From VMDJ01 sp038144195 (GTDB taxonomy: Bacteria > Pseudomonadota > Gammaproteobacteria > Chromatiales > Chromatiaceae): 64,000 bases of DNA. Location of the stretch: assembly GCA_038144195.1 (NCBI GenBank), contig JAYQNH010000002.1, forward strand, positions 496,001-560,000, read 5' to 3'. Shown in pieces: positions 18,977 through 30,709 of the stretch (the stretch's first letter is position 1; the number at the start of each line of letters is the position of its first letter). A program made the translations under genes and the position numbers. The notes beneath the pieces are model-generated. The model saw only the letters and a program-made list of their open reading frames with translations, was not told the DNA's origin and searched no databases.

Positions 18977-19626
18977 CGTTAGTACTCCAAAAACTGTTGA
19001 GAAATGGGCGAACTAATCTGCAATCGCACATATTCAGAGCTCGTAAAATCTAATTCAATTTGATTTAGCGATGCGATAGAAATTATCATGTATTTACTGA
19101 AAATTCATGGAATGTTGTTAAATGTTCAGAGCGATGATTTATTCTACAATCGCTTTTTGATGAAGCTCATGGGAGAAAATCTAAGCGTCGAAAGGACTTT
19201 GTTAATGGATTAAAAAAGCTAAGGCGTCTTTTTTTGAGGGGGAAACGACGCGAAATCGAAAAATCGGGATCCTGCTAGATATTGGCTGTGGTCCAGGTGA
19301 TCGATTCAAAAAAGTGGCTCTTCATCGCCAACCTTTTAAACAAGCTAACGCTGTTTGCCAGCTCAGCGGAGGCAGGAATCAACGGTACTAAGAAATTTGC
19401 TCCGGCTTTTTTTAATGTAATCCATTTAAGATCATTTTTAGAGCATGACGCTTTTGCCAAAGAGACCCTTTTTGAATGGACAAATTACGAAAAGCTGGCT
19501 GGCCAGGCGCGCATCCTGACCAGTCAATTACTTTACACCGATCTCTAGAATGCTTAGAGAAGACCAAATAAATGGCGCTTACCAACCAGTGACAATATGT
19601 GGGTAGCCGCCTATAAATAATTAAGA
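18977..19626 (-). other. Unassigned 650-base stretch between glnE and ilvE
   Basis: No gene can be supported here. The plus strand holds an open frame at 19282-19548 (88 codons from TTG) with no recognisable family. In another plus frame, 19272-19301 reads L-L-D-I-G-C-G-P-G-D, identical to a SAM-methyltransferase motif I, but the surrounding reading soon stops. A basic stretch at about 19180-19260 reads KRRKDFVNGLKKLRRLF in a third frame. With indels common in this sequence, a broken gene or a decayed remnant are both possible. The ilvE leader must also lie here, close to 18977. Confidence 0.4.
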
Positions 19627-22327
19627 TTATTGAAATGTCAAATCAGTTAGATGGAGATCCTGAAAATAAGAACCCGATAAAGGCCAAATAAGCGCTCAGC
19701 CTGCTCATGCAGTAAATCGAGTAACTCTAAAAGTCGAGCGTTATCCGTCCACTGGGTGAGCTCAGGATGCTGATTCGCCCAGCGAAGCACCGAGAACTGC
19801 ACCAAGAACTCAATATCCACCAAGCCGCCAACACCTTGCTTAAGGTCAAACCACTCAGCATCGCTTTTATCTAGCTGCCCTCGCATTTTCTGGCGCATCT
19901 CGGCGACCTCGGCGCGAAGCTTCTCTTCATCTCGCGGTTGGCATAACACCTCATGGCGAATCTCATTGAAACGCTGCACGACCGCAGGATCACCCGACAC
20001 CGCTCTTGCCCGAATCAGCGCCTGATGCTCCCAGGTCCAAGCATCATTCTTTTGATAATGCTCAAAGGTACTCAACGGACTGACCAACAAACCTGAATTT
20101 CCATTCGGACGCAGACGCATATCTGCCTCGTAGAGCTGACCTGCCGGTGTTCGCGTGGTGAGCAAATGGATCACTTTTTGGCCTAGGCGCGCATAGAAGG
20201 TCTCATTCGACAGCGCCTTCTCACCGGATGTGGACGCTGAACCCTTGGTGCAGCCATGCAAGAAAACCAGATCCAGATCTGAGCCGTAACCAAGCTCAAT
20301 ACCACCAAGCTTGCCGTAACCAATCACCGCAAAACTATCTTCCTCGCCTTGGCGTTCGCTTGGCTCACCATGCTTAGCAACTAAATCTCGCCAAGCAATC
20401 GACTCACAACCCCGCAAAATAACTTCAGCGATTTCGGTCAGATGATCACTCACCACATTGATCTGTATCGCATCCGCGACATCCGCTGCTGCAACTCTCA
20501 AGCGATTACCCGAAGCAAACTGACGCATCCGCTCCATCTCTTGCTCAAGATCACCTTCATCCACTGAGTTCAAAATGGTGTTTAACTCATCAGCGAGCTC
20601 ATCACGACTTGCCGGCTGATATAAGCGACGCGGATCGATCAGCTCATCAAGAAGAACCGGCTGTTTCACTAATTGGGTTGCTATCCAGACACTCTCGGAT
20701 AACAGCTTCATTAACTGACTCAGCGCTAGGGGATTCTCAATCAGTAGATCCATATAAGCGGCGCGACGTACAATCGCTTCGAGCAAAGGAATGATTCGCT
20801 CTAAGTATCGAGAGGATTTTCATCTAATGCCGCCAACATCAATGGCATTAATCGATCTAGCTTTCGCTTTGCAGACGATGACAAGGTGGCAACCAAGGAG
20901 GAATGCTTTAAGGTCATTAATTGGTTTACAACCTGTTCTGCATCCACGATTTCGCTTTTAACTAACAGCTCAATGGCTTGCTCAGTTGTCAATTCGTCTT
21001 GCCAAGTTGCGACCAATGCCGAATCATTTTTAGATTCAGATTGTGGCGCATCAAACACCTGCTCAAATTGCTCGTGTACATGATGGCGATGACGATCGAG
21101 TTTTTCTAAGAAACCATCCCATGACTCGAATCCCATGCTGCGAGCGAGCTCCTGTCTTCGCGCCTCATCTTTTGGCAGATGATGGGTTTGCTCATCACGA
21201 TACGCCTGCAAACGATTTTCAACCTTGCGCAAGAAGACATAGGCATCGAGCAATTGCTCAACGGCATATGCCGGAATCAATCCAACTTCTTGTAAATGTC
21301 GAAGCACCTGCTGAATAGGGCGAATCTGCAATCCTTTATCACGACCACCGCGCACCAGCTGGAAAGCTTGACCGATAAACTCGACCTCTCGAATACCGCC
21401 CAACCCTAACTTAACGTTGGCGTCCTGACCTTTGCGCTTCAGATCTTTCTCAATCATGCGCTTCATATCGCGTATCGCCTCAATCACACCAAAGTCGATA
21501 TAGCGACGATAAACAAACGCCGAGATCATCTTTTCAACAAGTGCTTTATCTTCAGGTAGACCCGTCAAAGGACGCGCCTTGACCATCGCATAACGCTCCC
21601 ACTCACGCGCTTGGCCAAAGAGATAATTCTCAAGCGAATCAAAACTGACGACTAAAGGCCCAGACTCACCAAAAGGTCGCAAACGCATATCCACACGGAA
21701 AACGAATCCATCTGCCGTGTTGTTATTAAGCACCTGAATGAGTTGACGCCCCAGACGCACAAAGAATGCTTCATTCGCTAAGGGGCGGGCGCTGTCGGTT
21801 TGACCGTGATCTGGGAAACAAAAAATCAGATCGATATCAGAGGAAAGATTGAGCTCGCGCGCACCTAACTTACCCATGCCAAGCACAACGAGATGTTGCT
21901 CATTACCCTCTTCATCTCGCGGCACGCCATCTTTTGCAACAGCCCAAGCCATCAAATGATCTAGCGCTTGAGCAATGCACGCATCGGCAAGCTCAGACAG
22001 CGCCGATAAGGTTTCATCGAGGTCAGCTTGCTGCGTGAGATCGCGCCAGATAATGCGCGTCATTTGACGGTTACGAAATACTAGTAGGCGATGAGCTAAA
22101 TCAGCTTCATCAGCTACATCAATGAGCGAATCATTCAATGCCTGAGTGATATCACCTTCAGACCATTGCGTTGAAAAGTCCGTCTGTAGAATCCAATCGG
22201 TATCACGCGCAAAACGCGTCGCTAAAAAGTCAGACCACGCAAACACCTGTTCAAGCTGCGCTTGATCAAACGGCGAGCTTCGATCGCCGAGTGCATCCTG
22301 CCAATTTGTGATTGCTTGAGAGGTCAT
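19627..22327 (-). CDS. glnE: Glutamine synthetase adenylyltransferase/adenylyl-removing enzyme (frame broken)
   Basis: GlnE adenylylates and deadenylylates glutamine synthetase in response to PII and glutamine. The N-terminal half (22327-20801) contains VVLGMGKLGARELNLSSDID, a GSxxxxDxD-type nucleotidyltransferase site, and GGIREVEFIGQAFQLVRGG. The C-terminal half (from about 20790) repeats it: FAVIGYGKLGGIELGYGSDL followed by DLVFL, and GVGGLVDIEFLVQFSVLRW. One missing T near 20785 (ACTTAG for ACTTTAG) separates the halves. At the end, the frame stops at 19647, but one further missing base would give YFQDLHLTDLTFQ and a TAA at 19627-19629. Even so the tail is shorter than E. coli GlnE (946 residues). 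Confidence 0.92.
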
Positions 22328-22413
22328 CGCGAATCCTATGAACTGACTTGACTATCAGCTAAAGCGACGCGCATCTCAAGTGATATTCATCGAGTAAGGC
22401 TTTATCTCAGGCA

Positions 22414-22446
22414 TAAAAAAACCCGCAGCATAGGCTGCGGGTTTCT
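22414..22446 (-). terminator. Rho-independent terminator after groEL
   Basis: A perfect 8-bp stem CCCGCAGC/GCTGCGGG with a 4-base loop is followed on the minus strand by seven T. It lies 22 bases past the groEL stop. Confidence 0.92.
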
Positions 22447-22467
22447 TAGCTCACAAAGGAGGCTGAT

Positions 22468-24114
<1,647 letters not shown>

Positions 24115-24156
24115 TTTTACTTCCTAAATTCTTTTCTTGATTGACTGTGACCGGCA

Positions 24157-24447
24157 TTAGCCTTCGATCACACCCATGATGTCTTCTTCGCGCATGACCA
24201 GCACTTCTTCGCCACCGATCTTAACTTCGGTACCTGAGAACTTGCCGAACATAACGATGTCGCCGACTTTCACGTCGAGAGGACGAACCTCACCGCTGTC
24301 AGTCACTTTGCCGTTACCAACTGCGATAACTTCGCCTTGAACTGGCTTCTCAGTTGCCGCATCTGGCAGAACGATGCCGCCCGGGCTAGTGGTCTCTTCG
24401 GCCTTACGACGGATAACAACGCGGTCGTGCAATGGACGGATATTCAT
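24157..24447 (-). CDS. groS: Co-chaperonin GroES
   Basis: A 96-residue GroES, the heptameric lid of GroEL. NIRPLHDRVVIRRKAEETT opens the protein, TSPGGIVLPDAATEKP forms the mobile loop that contacts GroEL, and the end is EEVLVMREEDIMGVIEG. The start is the ATG at 24447, not an upstream in-frame codon, because an AGGAG ribosome site lies just before it and the protein then matches known GroES. It is first in the groESL operon, with a promoter and CIRCE repeat about 50-100 bases upstream. Confidence 0.98.
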   Translation of the reverse strand: MNIRPLHDRVVIRRKAEETTSPGGIVLPDAATEKPVQGEVIAVGNGKVTDSGEVRPLDVKVGDIVMFGKFSGTEVKIGGEEVLVMREEDIMGVIEG

Positions 24448-24495
24448 ATGCATCAAACTCCTGATGGAAATGACAAAAATCGTGAGCACTACCCA

Positions 24496-24522
24496 TTAGC
24501 ACTCACATCAATGGAGTGCTAA
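24496..24522 (-). promoter_or_regulatory. CIRCE operator (HrcA binding site) of groESL
   Basis: The inverted repeat TTAGCACTC-N9-GAGTGCTAA is an exact match to the CIRCE consensus. It sits between the putative promoter and the groES start, where HrcA binding would block transcription. hrcA itself is not in the window. Confidence 0.95.
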
Positions 24523-24549
24523 TAGTATGGGCGAAGGTTGAGAAGTCAA
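24522..24549 (-). promoter_or_regulatory. Likely sigma-70 promoter of groESL
   Basis: On the minus strand a TTGACT -35 box is followed after 16 bases by TACTAT as -10. The -10 box ends directly at the CIRCE repeat, so the transcript would begin within the operator, the usual arrangement for HrcA-repressed chaperonin promoters. No clear sigma-32 promoter was seen. Confidence 0.7.
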
Positions 24550-24614
24550 GGGCAGCACCCCGAAAAAAAGTTCAGGGTGCGAAATCTGCCTGAAAAATAA
24601 ACTAATTGATTGAA

Positions 24615-25607
24615 TTAGCTTGGAATTTTAACCACCACGCGACCGCGGACCAGGCCTTCGAGGATCTTTTTGCCCAAATCCGGCAGCTCATCAAAGCCCA
24701 CTTCTTCGGTCAAGCTATGCAGCAAATCGAGCGGAAGGTGCTTAACGATCAGATCCCAAGCACGCTCACGCTGAGCCATTGGTGCCATCACAGAGTCGAT
24801 TCCATAAAGGGTTACACCACGCAGAATAAATGGCGCCACTGAGGTAGGCAACGACATGGATTCCGCCAAGCCGCAGGCAGAGACCGCGCCGTGGCGCTTA
24901 ATTTGGCTAATCACATTGGCCAAGGTGTTACCGCCGGCCACATCGACCGCCCCTGCCCAAAGCTCTTTCGCCAAAGGACGCGCCTTATCAGCAAAATCAC
25001 CTCGTGCCGCGATATCGCTCGCACCTAATGAGTTCAAGAAGTCCGATTGCTCCGGACGACCAGTTACCGCAACCACCTCGTAACCGAGGTTTGCGAGCAA
25101 CGCTGTCGCAACAGAGCCCACACCACCTGCCGCACCGGTGACCAAAATCTTACCGTCAGATGGCTTGATGCCATGATCTTGCAGCGCCATCACACATAAC
25201 GCCGCAGTGTAACCCGCTGTGCCCACCGCCATCGCATCACGCGTGGTCAAACCAGCTGGAAGCTTTACCAGCCAATCACCTGAAACGCGGGCACGACCGG
25301 CATAGCCACCATTGTGAGCCTCACCCACACCAAAACCGTTCAGCACCACCTCATCACCTGGTGAGAAATTGACATGGCCTGAGCTCGTCACAGTACCCGA
25401 AAAATCAATTCCCGGAATCAACGGGAACTGTCGAATCACCGGCGAAGCACCGGTCAGGGCAAGGCCATCTTTATAATTAAGCGTTGACCACTCAACATCG
25501 ATGGTGACATCACCATCCATCAAATCGGCATCGGTCAAATTCGTCTTTGCCAAGCTCTGCCCTTCATCGGTTTTTGTTACCTGATAGGCAATGAATGAAT
25601 CGCTCAT
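24615..25607 (-). CDS. acuI: Acrylyl-CoA reductase AcuI/YhdH-type oxidoreductase
   Basis: A medium-chain dehydrogenase/reductase of 330 residues, the length of E. coli YhdH (AcuI), which reduces acryloyl-CoA with NADPH. Matching blocks are STLNYKDGLALTG (about 42-54), FPLIPGIDFSGTV, VVLNGFGVGEAHNGGYA, AVGTAGYTAALCVMALQDHG and the cofactor loop ILVTGAAGGVGSVA (about 150-163). PFILRGVTLYGIDSVMAP is also conserved. In DMSP-using marine bacteria the enzyme detoxifies acrylate, but no DMSP lyase is visible here, so a general detoxification role is as likely. It lies upstream of groESL and follows fxsA by 9 bases. Confidence 0.88.
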   Translation of the reverse strand: MSDSFIAYQVTKTDEGQSLAKTNLTDADLMDGDVTIDVEWSTLNYKDGLALTGASPVIRQFPLIPGIDFSGTVTSSGHVNFSPGDEVVLNGFGVGEAHNGGYAGRARVSGDWLVKLPAGLTTRDAMAVGTAGYTAALCVMALQDHGIKPSDGKILVTGAAGGVGSVATALLANLGYEVVAVTGRPEQSDFLNSLGASDIAARGDFADKARPLAKELWAGAVDVAGGNTLANVISQIKRHGAVSACGLAESMSLPTSVAPFILRGVTLYGIDSVMAPMAQRERAWDLIVKHLPLDLLHSLTEEVGFDELPDLGKKILEGLVRGRVVVKIPS

Positions 25608-25616
25608 GTTTCCCCC

Positions 25617-26078
25617 TTAGAAACGATCATTAGGGCGATCTTCGCGACGGAACTCACCCTCAATTTCAATGTGCTGATGTGTGTGCGATTGCGCACCTGA
25701 GGCCGGTCGCATAACACCACCGCGCAACAGACCTTTAATGATCAACGCGCGACGAATCGGCGTAATCAGCAGCAAAAAGCCGATCGCATCGGTGATAAAT
25801 CCAGGCAGCAACAGCGCAAAACCGGTAATGGCGAGCGCCATGCCTTCCATCATCTCGATGGCTGGTGCCTCACCCCGCGCCATCATGCCGCGAGCCCGCA
25901 TCAATACAGAGAACCCCTGCAGACGGACCAAACTTGCACCCAAAATCGCGGTGAAAATCGACAGCAAAATCGTTGGCAGGGCGCCAATCTCGCTACCCAC
26001 CTCAATCAGCACATAAAGCTCGGCGAGCGGGGCAAAAACAAATAAAAACAACAAAATGGCTAAAGGATTCAAAACCAC
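25617..26078 (-). CDS. fxsA: FxsA family inner-membrane protein
   Basis: A 153-residue membrane protein. The first segment PLAILLFLFVFAPLAELYVL, then VGSEIGALPTILLSIFTAILGASL and ITGFALLLPGFITDAIGFLLL make three to four hydrophobic spans typical of FxsA. This E. coli protein, when overproduced, relieves F-plasmid exclusion of phage T7. The C-terminal tail is polar and rich in His and Arg. The position beside groESL and cutA-dsbD is the same as in enterobacteria. Its normal cellular function is unknown. Confidence 0.93.
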   Translation of the reverse strand: MVLNPLAILLFLFVFAPLAELYVLIEVGSEIGALPTILLSIFTAILGASLVRLQGFSVLMRARGMMARGEAPAIEMMEGMALAITGFALLLPGFITDAIGFLLLITPIRRALIIKGLLRGGVMRPASGAQSHTHQHIEIEGEFRREDRPNDRF

Positions 26079-26140
26079 ACCTCAGATCGTTAGCTTGCTA
26101 ATCTAAACGCAACAGCCATCACAATAACCCTAAGCCCATC

Positions 26141-26467
26141 ATGTCAGAAAAACCGTTAATCGTTTTAACTACCTTGAGTGACACCGAGGATGTCGAGAAG
26201 TTCGCCAAAGACTTGGTGGCGAGTGAACTGGCTGCGTGCGTCAATGTCATACCGGGAATACGTTCCTTTTATTGTTGGAAATCAACGATTGAGTCAGCGA
26301 AAGAAGTACAATTATTGATCAAAACCACGCAAGCGCTTTATCCGGCGTTACAGACGTGGATAGAAGAACAACACCCTTACGAGGTGCCGGAGATTCTCGC
26401 CATTGATGTGGCAGAAGGATTACCGGCCTACTTAGATTGGATCTCAACATGTACAAAAGACTGCTAA
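26141..26467 (+). CDS. cutA: Divalent-cation tolerance protein CutA
   Basis: CutA is a small trimeric PII-like protein linked genetically to copper tolerance. The 108 residues include VLTTLSDTEDVEKFAKDLVA, the signature AACVNVIPGIRSFYCWKSTI (about 31-50), EVQLLIKTT and HPYEVPEILAIDV. The gene is immediately followed by, and overlaps, dsbD, which starts at 26449. The same cutA-dsbD pair occurs in E. coli. Confidence 0.95.
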   Translation: MSEKPLIVLTTLSDTEDVEKFAKDLVASELAACVNVIPGIRSFYCWKSTIESAKEVQLLIKTTQALYPALQTWIEEQHPYEVPEILAIDVAEGLPAYLDWISTCTKDC

Positions 26468-28765
26468 CGAGCATCTTTGCCTTCTTCGCATTCACTCAGA
26501 TTGCGATTGCTGAAGAAGACTTCCTCACGCCGGATCAAGCCTTTGCCGTAACGGCTGTGGCGGTATCACCGGAAACAGTGCGTGTAACCTGGGAGATTGC
26601 CGACGGCTATTACCTTTACCAATCGAAATTTAAGTTTGGTTCAGATGATGCTGGCGTAACGCTTGGCAATGAATCTCTGCCTGCATCCATCACTAAAGAT
26701 GACCCAATCTTTGGCAAGGTGGAGATCTATCGCAACAAAGTGAGCATCGATGTACCGATCGAAAGTTTTCCTGCAGACCTTGATAGCTTTAACTTAAAGA
26801 CGCGCTCACAAGGCTGTGCTGATAAAGGCATCTGCTATCCACCACAAACACGTTCGCTATTAGTTGCTGTCTCACCATCAGCTGACCAACCTCGTGCTAT
26901 CAAAGCCAGTGCATCACAAGCTGCACCTACTGGTGGTTCAGGTTTTGATCCACTCGCTGAATTAAGCGCACTCGGCAGCTCCTTAGGTCTTAATGCGATG
27001 GAGGATGACATCCTCGATCCTGAGCAAGCCTTTGTTGTAAGTGCTGATAGCCCATCAGGCGACTGGCTGAATGTGAACTGGACCATTGCTGAAGGCACCT
27101 ATCTCTATCAAGACAAAGTTCGTGTCAACATCGAAGGTGATGGCGTTGCCTTAGGTCAATACAGCTGGCCAAAACCTGACATCAAAAAAGATTCTATTAA
27201 GCCGGATGGCACCATTGGTGATGTACCGGTTTATCACAATGCGATCGATCTTGAGATTCCACTGATCCGCACCAACACCAACGCCACAGAGTTGACGGTT
27301 AAGTTGGGCTATCAAGGCTGTGCTGATCGTGGCATCTGTTATCCACCTCAAAGCAAAACTTTTAAGGTTGCACTTCCTGCTTCTGCAGGTGCAAAAGCAC
27401 AAGCAGCCGTTAGCTCCATCGGCTGAGCCAACGCAAAGATGTTGTAGTTAACGAACAAGACCAACTCCTCACCGATCTGCAATCAGCATCACCACTGTTT
27501 GCGCTCGCGTTAAGTCTTGGCTTTGGTGTGTTGGTTGCGTTCACCGCGTGCATGTACCCAATGATCCCTATCCTGACATCGTTAATCATGGGTCAAGGCG
27601 AAAAGATCACACCACTGCGTTCGTTTAACTTATCGCTGGCATATACCCAAGGTATTGCGATCACCTTTGGTGTTCTCGGTGCTGTGATGGCCGTCGTAGG
27701 TAAAGAGTTAGGCATTCAAAGTAGTTTGCAGACACCTTGGGTTCTCATACCGTCTGCGATCTTATTCGTTGGCTTAGCGCTGTCGATGTTTGGCTTCTAC
27801 CAAATCCAAATGCCATCAGCGATTCAGTCTCGACTTAATGATCTGAGTAACAATCAAAAAGGTGGCAGCCTTATCGGCGTTGTCTTAATGGGCGTGCTGT
27901 CAGCATTGATCGTTGGTCTTGTGGCGGCCCTGTTCTCTTGGCAGTACTTGCCTTTGCAGCTCAATCGCAAGATTGGACCTTAGGCTTTATCTACCTTTGG
28001 GTCTTCGGTACTGGCATGGGCTTACCACTGCTCCTGATGGGCTCAGGCGGTGGCGCATTGTTGCCACGCGCAGGCACTTGGATGGATACAGTGAAAGCCA
28101 CCGGCGGTGTGATCATGTTGGCACTAGCGGTGAGCTTCCTTGAGCGCCTCAGCCCAACCTATATCGCAACAGAAGTGATCATGTTGATGTGGGGCGCGCT
28201 ATTGATCGTCACCGCGATTTACATGGGCGCACTCAAAGCGCAAAGCGATGACACCACCGGCTGGGCAAAACTCTTTAAAGGACTCGGTTTATTCATCCTG
28301 CTTTATGGTGCCGCGTTTGTGATTGGTGTTGCCGCAGGCAGCAAAGACACGATGCAGCCACTTAAAGGTGTGATCAGTGTCCATGGCGGTACATCCGAAG
28401 AGCATGCCGCGTTCACCCGCGTTAAAACCATCGATGAGCTCAACCAGGCAGTTAAGCAAGCCAGCGCTGAAGGCAAATCAGTGATGCTCGATTTTTATGC
28501 TGACTGGTGTACTTACTGTAAGACCATGGAGCAAGAAATCTTCCCTGATCCAAAAGTCAAAGCTGCATTGAGCAACTTTGTATTACTTCAGGCTGACATC
28601 ACTCGTATGGATGACAACGACAAAGCACTAACCGAACATCTCAATATGCCGGCGCCACCTGCTTTATACTTCTGGAATAGCAAAGGTGAAGAACGTCGTG
28701 ACCTACGACTGATCGGCAACCTAACCGCAGAACAACTAGTAAAGAGAATCTCTCAGGTAAATTAA
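26449..28765 (+). CDS. dsbD: Thiol:disulfide interchange protein DsbD with two alpha domains (two frame breaks)
   Basis: DsbD carries electrons from cytoplasmic thioredoxin across the inner membrane to DsbC and cytochrome c maturation factors. After a signal peptide (about residues 1-21) there are two copies of the periplasmic alpha domain, each with its Cys pair: QGCADKGICYPPQ (about 125) and QGCADRGICYPPQ (about 300). Frame breaks follow. One missing base near 27420 restores entry into the membrane domain, with FTACMYPMIPILTSL holding the first membrane Cys. Another near 27922 restores VGSCGGPVLLAVLAFAAQSQ with the second. The C-terminal thioredoxin domain has LDFYADWCTYCKTME. The start is the ATG at 26449 overlapping cutA. 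Confidence 0.9.
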
Positions 28766-29354
28766 TGAAACCACGTCAATTTATAGCCATTGCAGTATCC
28801 GGCTTATTGATTGGCGCTGGCGTTGGAGCCGGCCTCAAATATCTGGATCGAGTTAACGAAAAAGAAATCGCTAGCAAGCTACCCGCACCCAAGCGTGAAT
28901 AAGCCACCTACCCGCTTTCAACTACATCGACACAACTGGCGAAATACGTCACAGCACTGAGTGGGCTGACAACATTATCGTGCTTAATTTCTGGGCCACA
29001 TGGTGTCCGCCATGTCGCAAAGAAATGCCGCTGTTTGTCGAGTTACAAGAGAAATACGAAAAAGAAAATGTGAAGTTTGTTGGCATCGCGATTGACGAAG
29101 AAGAAGCCGTTAAACAATTTGGCGAGACCTATGGACTTAACTATCCCTCTCTCGTCGGCGACATCACCGCAACCACCTTATCTCTCGACTTAGGTAATCG
29201 TTATCAAGCACTTCCATTCACGGTGATCGCTGAACCTGACGGAAAGATCGTTCTACGCCACATGGGTGAGATAACGCGCGAACAACTTGAGCCAAAGATT
29301 AAAGCCACGATTGAAAATAATCGTCGTACTTTGGAAATGCCAAAGCGTATTTAA
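28765..29354 (+). CDS. TlpA/ResA-like membrane-anchored thioredoxin (frame broken)
   Basis: A periplasmic thioredoxin-like protein of about 196 residues anchored by an N-terminal helix (FIAIAVSGLLIGAGVGAGL). The ATG shares a base with the dsbD stop (TAATG). The opening frame stops at PKRE (about 28902). With one base restored there it continues as SHLPAFNYIDTTGEIRH and then VLNFWATWCPPCRKEMPLF, containing the active site CPPC. The cis-proline block is ALPFTVI. Such proteins receive electrons from DsbD and reduce apocytochromes or other exported proteins. The neighbouring dsbD supports that role. Confidence 0.85.
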
Positions 29355-30133
29355 AACGACATCACATAGGCATCAAATAACAGCTTGATGCCGACCAATA
29401 AGGTCAGCACCTCAAACGCAATCTTGATGCCGCGATTACCTGCTGCGATTGCCCAATGCGCGCCCAAATAGCCACCCATAACCGAACCGAGTAACAAAGC
29501 AGGCAACCAATCCCAACGGATATCGCCCATCATGCCAAGGGTTAGCGCACCGGTGCCATTCCAAAACAATCCAACCAATACCAGGGTGTACGCCACCGCT
29601 TGTTTATAGTCCGCGCCAAACCAACGAACTAACCACAAGGTGACAAATAAGCCGGTACCTGAGGTCAATGAGCCATTCAGGAATCCGATCAGAAATAAAC
29701 CTACACCACCGATTAACAAGCCCAATCCTTCACGATGGTTTGGCTGCGCCGTTTGACCCAATGATTTTTTGAAGAAGGAATAGATCGCTAATCCAATCGT
29801 TAGAACTCCTAATAAGAATCGTGCCCAAACATCCGGCACTTGAAGAATAACCGCCGCACCAATAACCACACCGGGCAAGCCTGTTGCCAATATGAACAAA
29901 ACAAAGCGACGCTCTAGCGCACCCTCTTTAAGATGACGCAATGTCGCACCAACACCCAAAGCCACTGTCGCCACTTTATGCGTCGCTAACGCGGTACCGA
30001 AGGCAAGCCCCAGGAACAGTAAGATAGGTAGCTGCAACAGACCCGCACCACCTCCAGCAAGCGCCGAGAAGGTGTTGGCAATTAACGAAGCAATAAAAAG
30101 AATGAGATGCTCAAGCACGAGCGAATTATGCAA
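29351..30133 (-). CDS. TSUP (TauE/SafE) family membrane permease
   Basis: A 260-residue protein with about eight hydrophobic segments and the repeated glycine-rich pattern of the TSUP family (TauE/SafE): NTFSALAGGGAGLLQLPIL near the N-terminus and LNGSLTSGTGLFVTLWLVRW in the middle. Members export or import sulfite, sulfoacetate or related anions. The substrate cannot be inferred here. The gene is convergent with the TlpA-like gene, overlapping by four bases, and its start overlaps the slmA stop by eight bases. Confidence 0.88.
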   Translation of the reverse strand: MHNSLVLEHLILFIASLIANTFSALAGGGAGLLQLPILLFLGLAFGTALATHKVATVALGVGATLRHLKEGALERRFVLFILATGLPGVVIGAAVILQVPDVWARFLLGVLTIGLAIYSFFKKSLGQTAQPNHREGLGLLIGGVGLFLIGFLNGSLTSGTGLFVTLWLVRWFGADYKQAVAYTLVLVGLFWNGTGALTLGMMGDIRWDWLPALLLGSVMGGYLGAHWAIAAGNRGIKIAFEVLTLLVGIKLLFDAYVMSF

Positions 30134-30706
30134 ATACTGCTGCTTGCAGCATTTTCCAATCGTCTTCCCAAGAATCGACGGTTAGCGTTTTAAACCCTGA
30201 GCGTTGGAAGAGATGAAGGCGACCATCAACATACGCAGCCAATAAGCTTGCAGCAGCTTCGGCATTCACACGCAATTCACAATCATTGCGCATCGCTGCT
30301 TCACGCAAGATCTGACGCAATTGAAGTTCTAAGCGTTCAAAAATTGAGCCACACGCTCAAGCAATCGCTCACGCTCACCTACCAAGACATCACCAAGTAA
30401 GACACGCGTGATGCCCGCATTGTTATCTGCGAAAGCTAAAACTAGGTAGAGCACCTTGGCACAACGTGAGACCGTATTTTTTTCATCTTCAAGAATACGA
30501 TTCACACGCGCAAAGACTTCTTCTTCTGCAAAGACGATCAGGCCCTCAAACATGCGCGCCTTACTCGCAAAGTGACGATACAGCGCCGCTTCAGACACAC
30601 CCACTGCACGCGCCAAACCTGCCGTGGTGATGCGATCACCCGGATTCGTCTCTAACTCTTTCGCAAGCGTTTCGAGAATCAAGTTTTTGCGCGAAGGACG
30701 TGGCAT
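30126..30706 (-). CDS. slmA: Nucleoid occlusion factor SlmA (frame broken)
   Basis: SlmA is a TetR-family DNA-binding protein that blocks FtsZ assembly over the nucleoid. The helix-turn-helix is ITTAGLARAVGVSEAALYRH followed by FASKARMFEGL, almost as in E. coli. The first frame (from 30706) stops at 30329 after VAQFLNA. One missing T in a run near 30342 reconnects it to ERLELQLRQILREAAMRNDC and the rest to 30126, giving about 193 residues. The argB-slmA arrangement, with slmA four bases after argB, is common in gammaproteobacteria. Confidence 0.92.
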
Positions 30707-30709
30707 AAC

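Noticed and set aside
24536..24585. Terminator between acuI and the groESL promoter
   Set aside because: A GCACCC/GGGTGC pairing exists but the T run is inside the loop, not after the stem, so it is not a convincing terminator.
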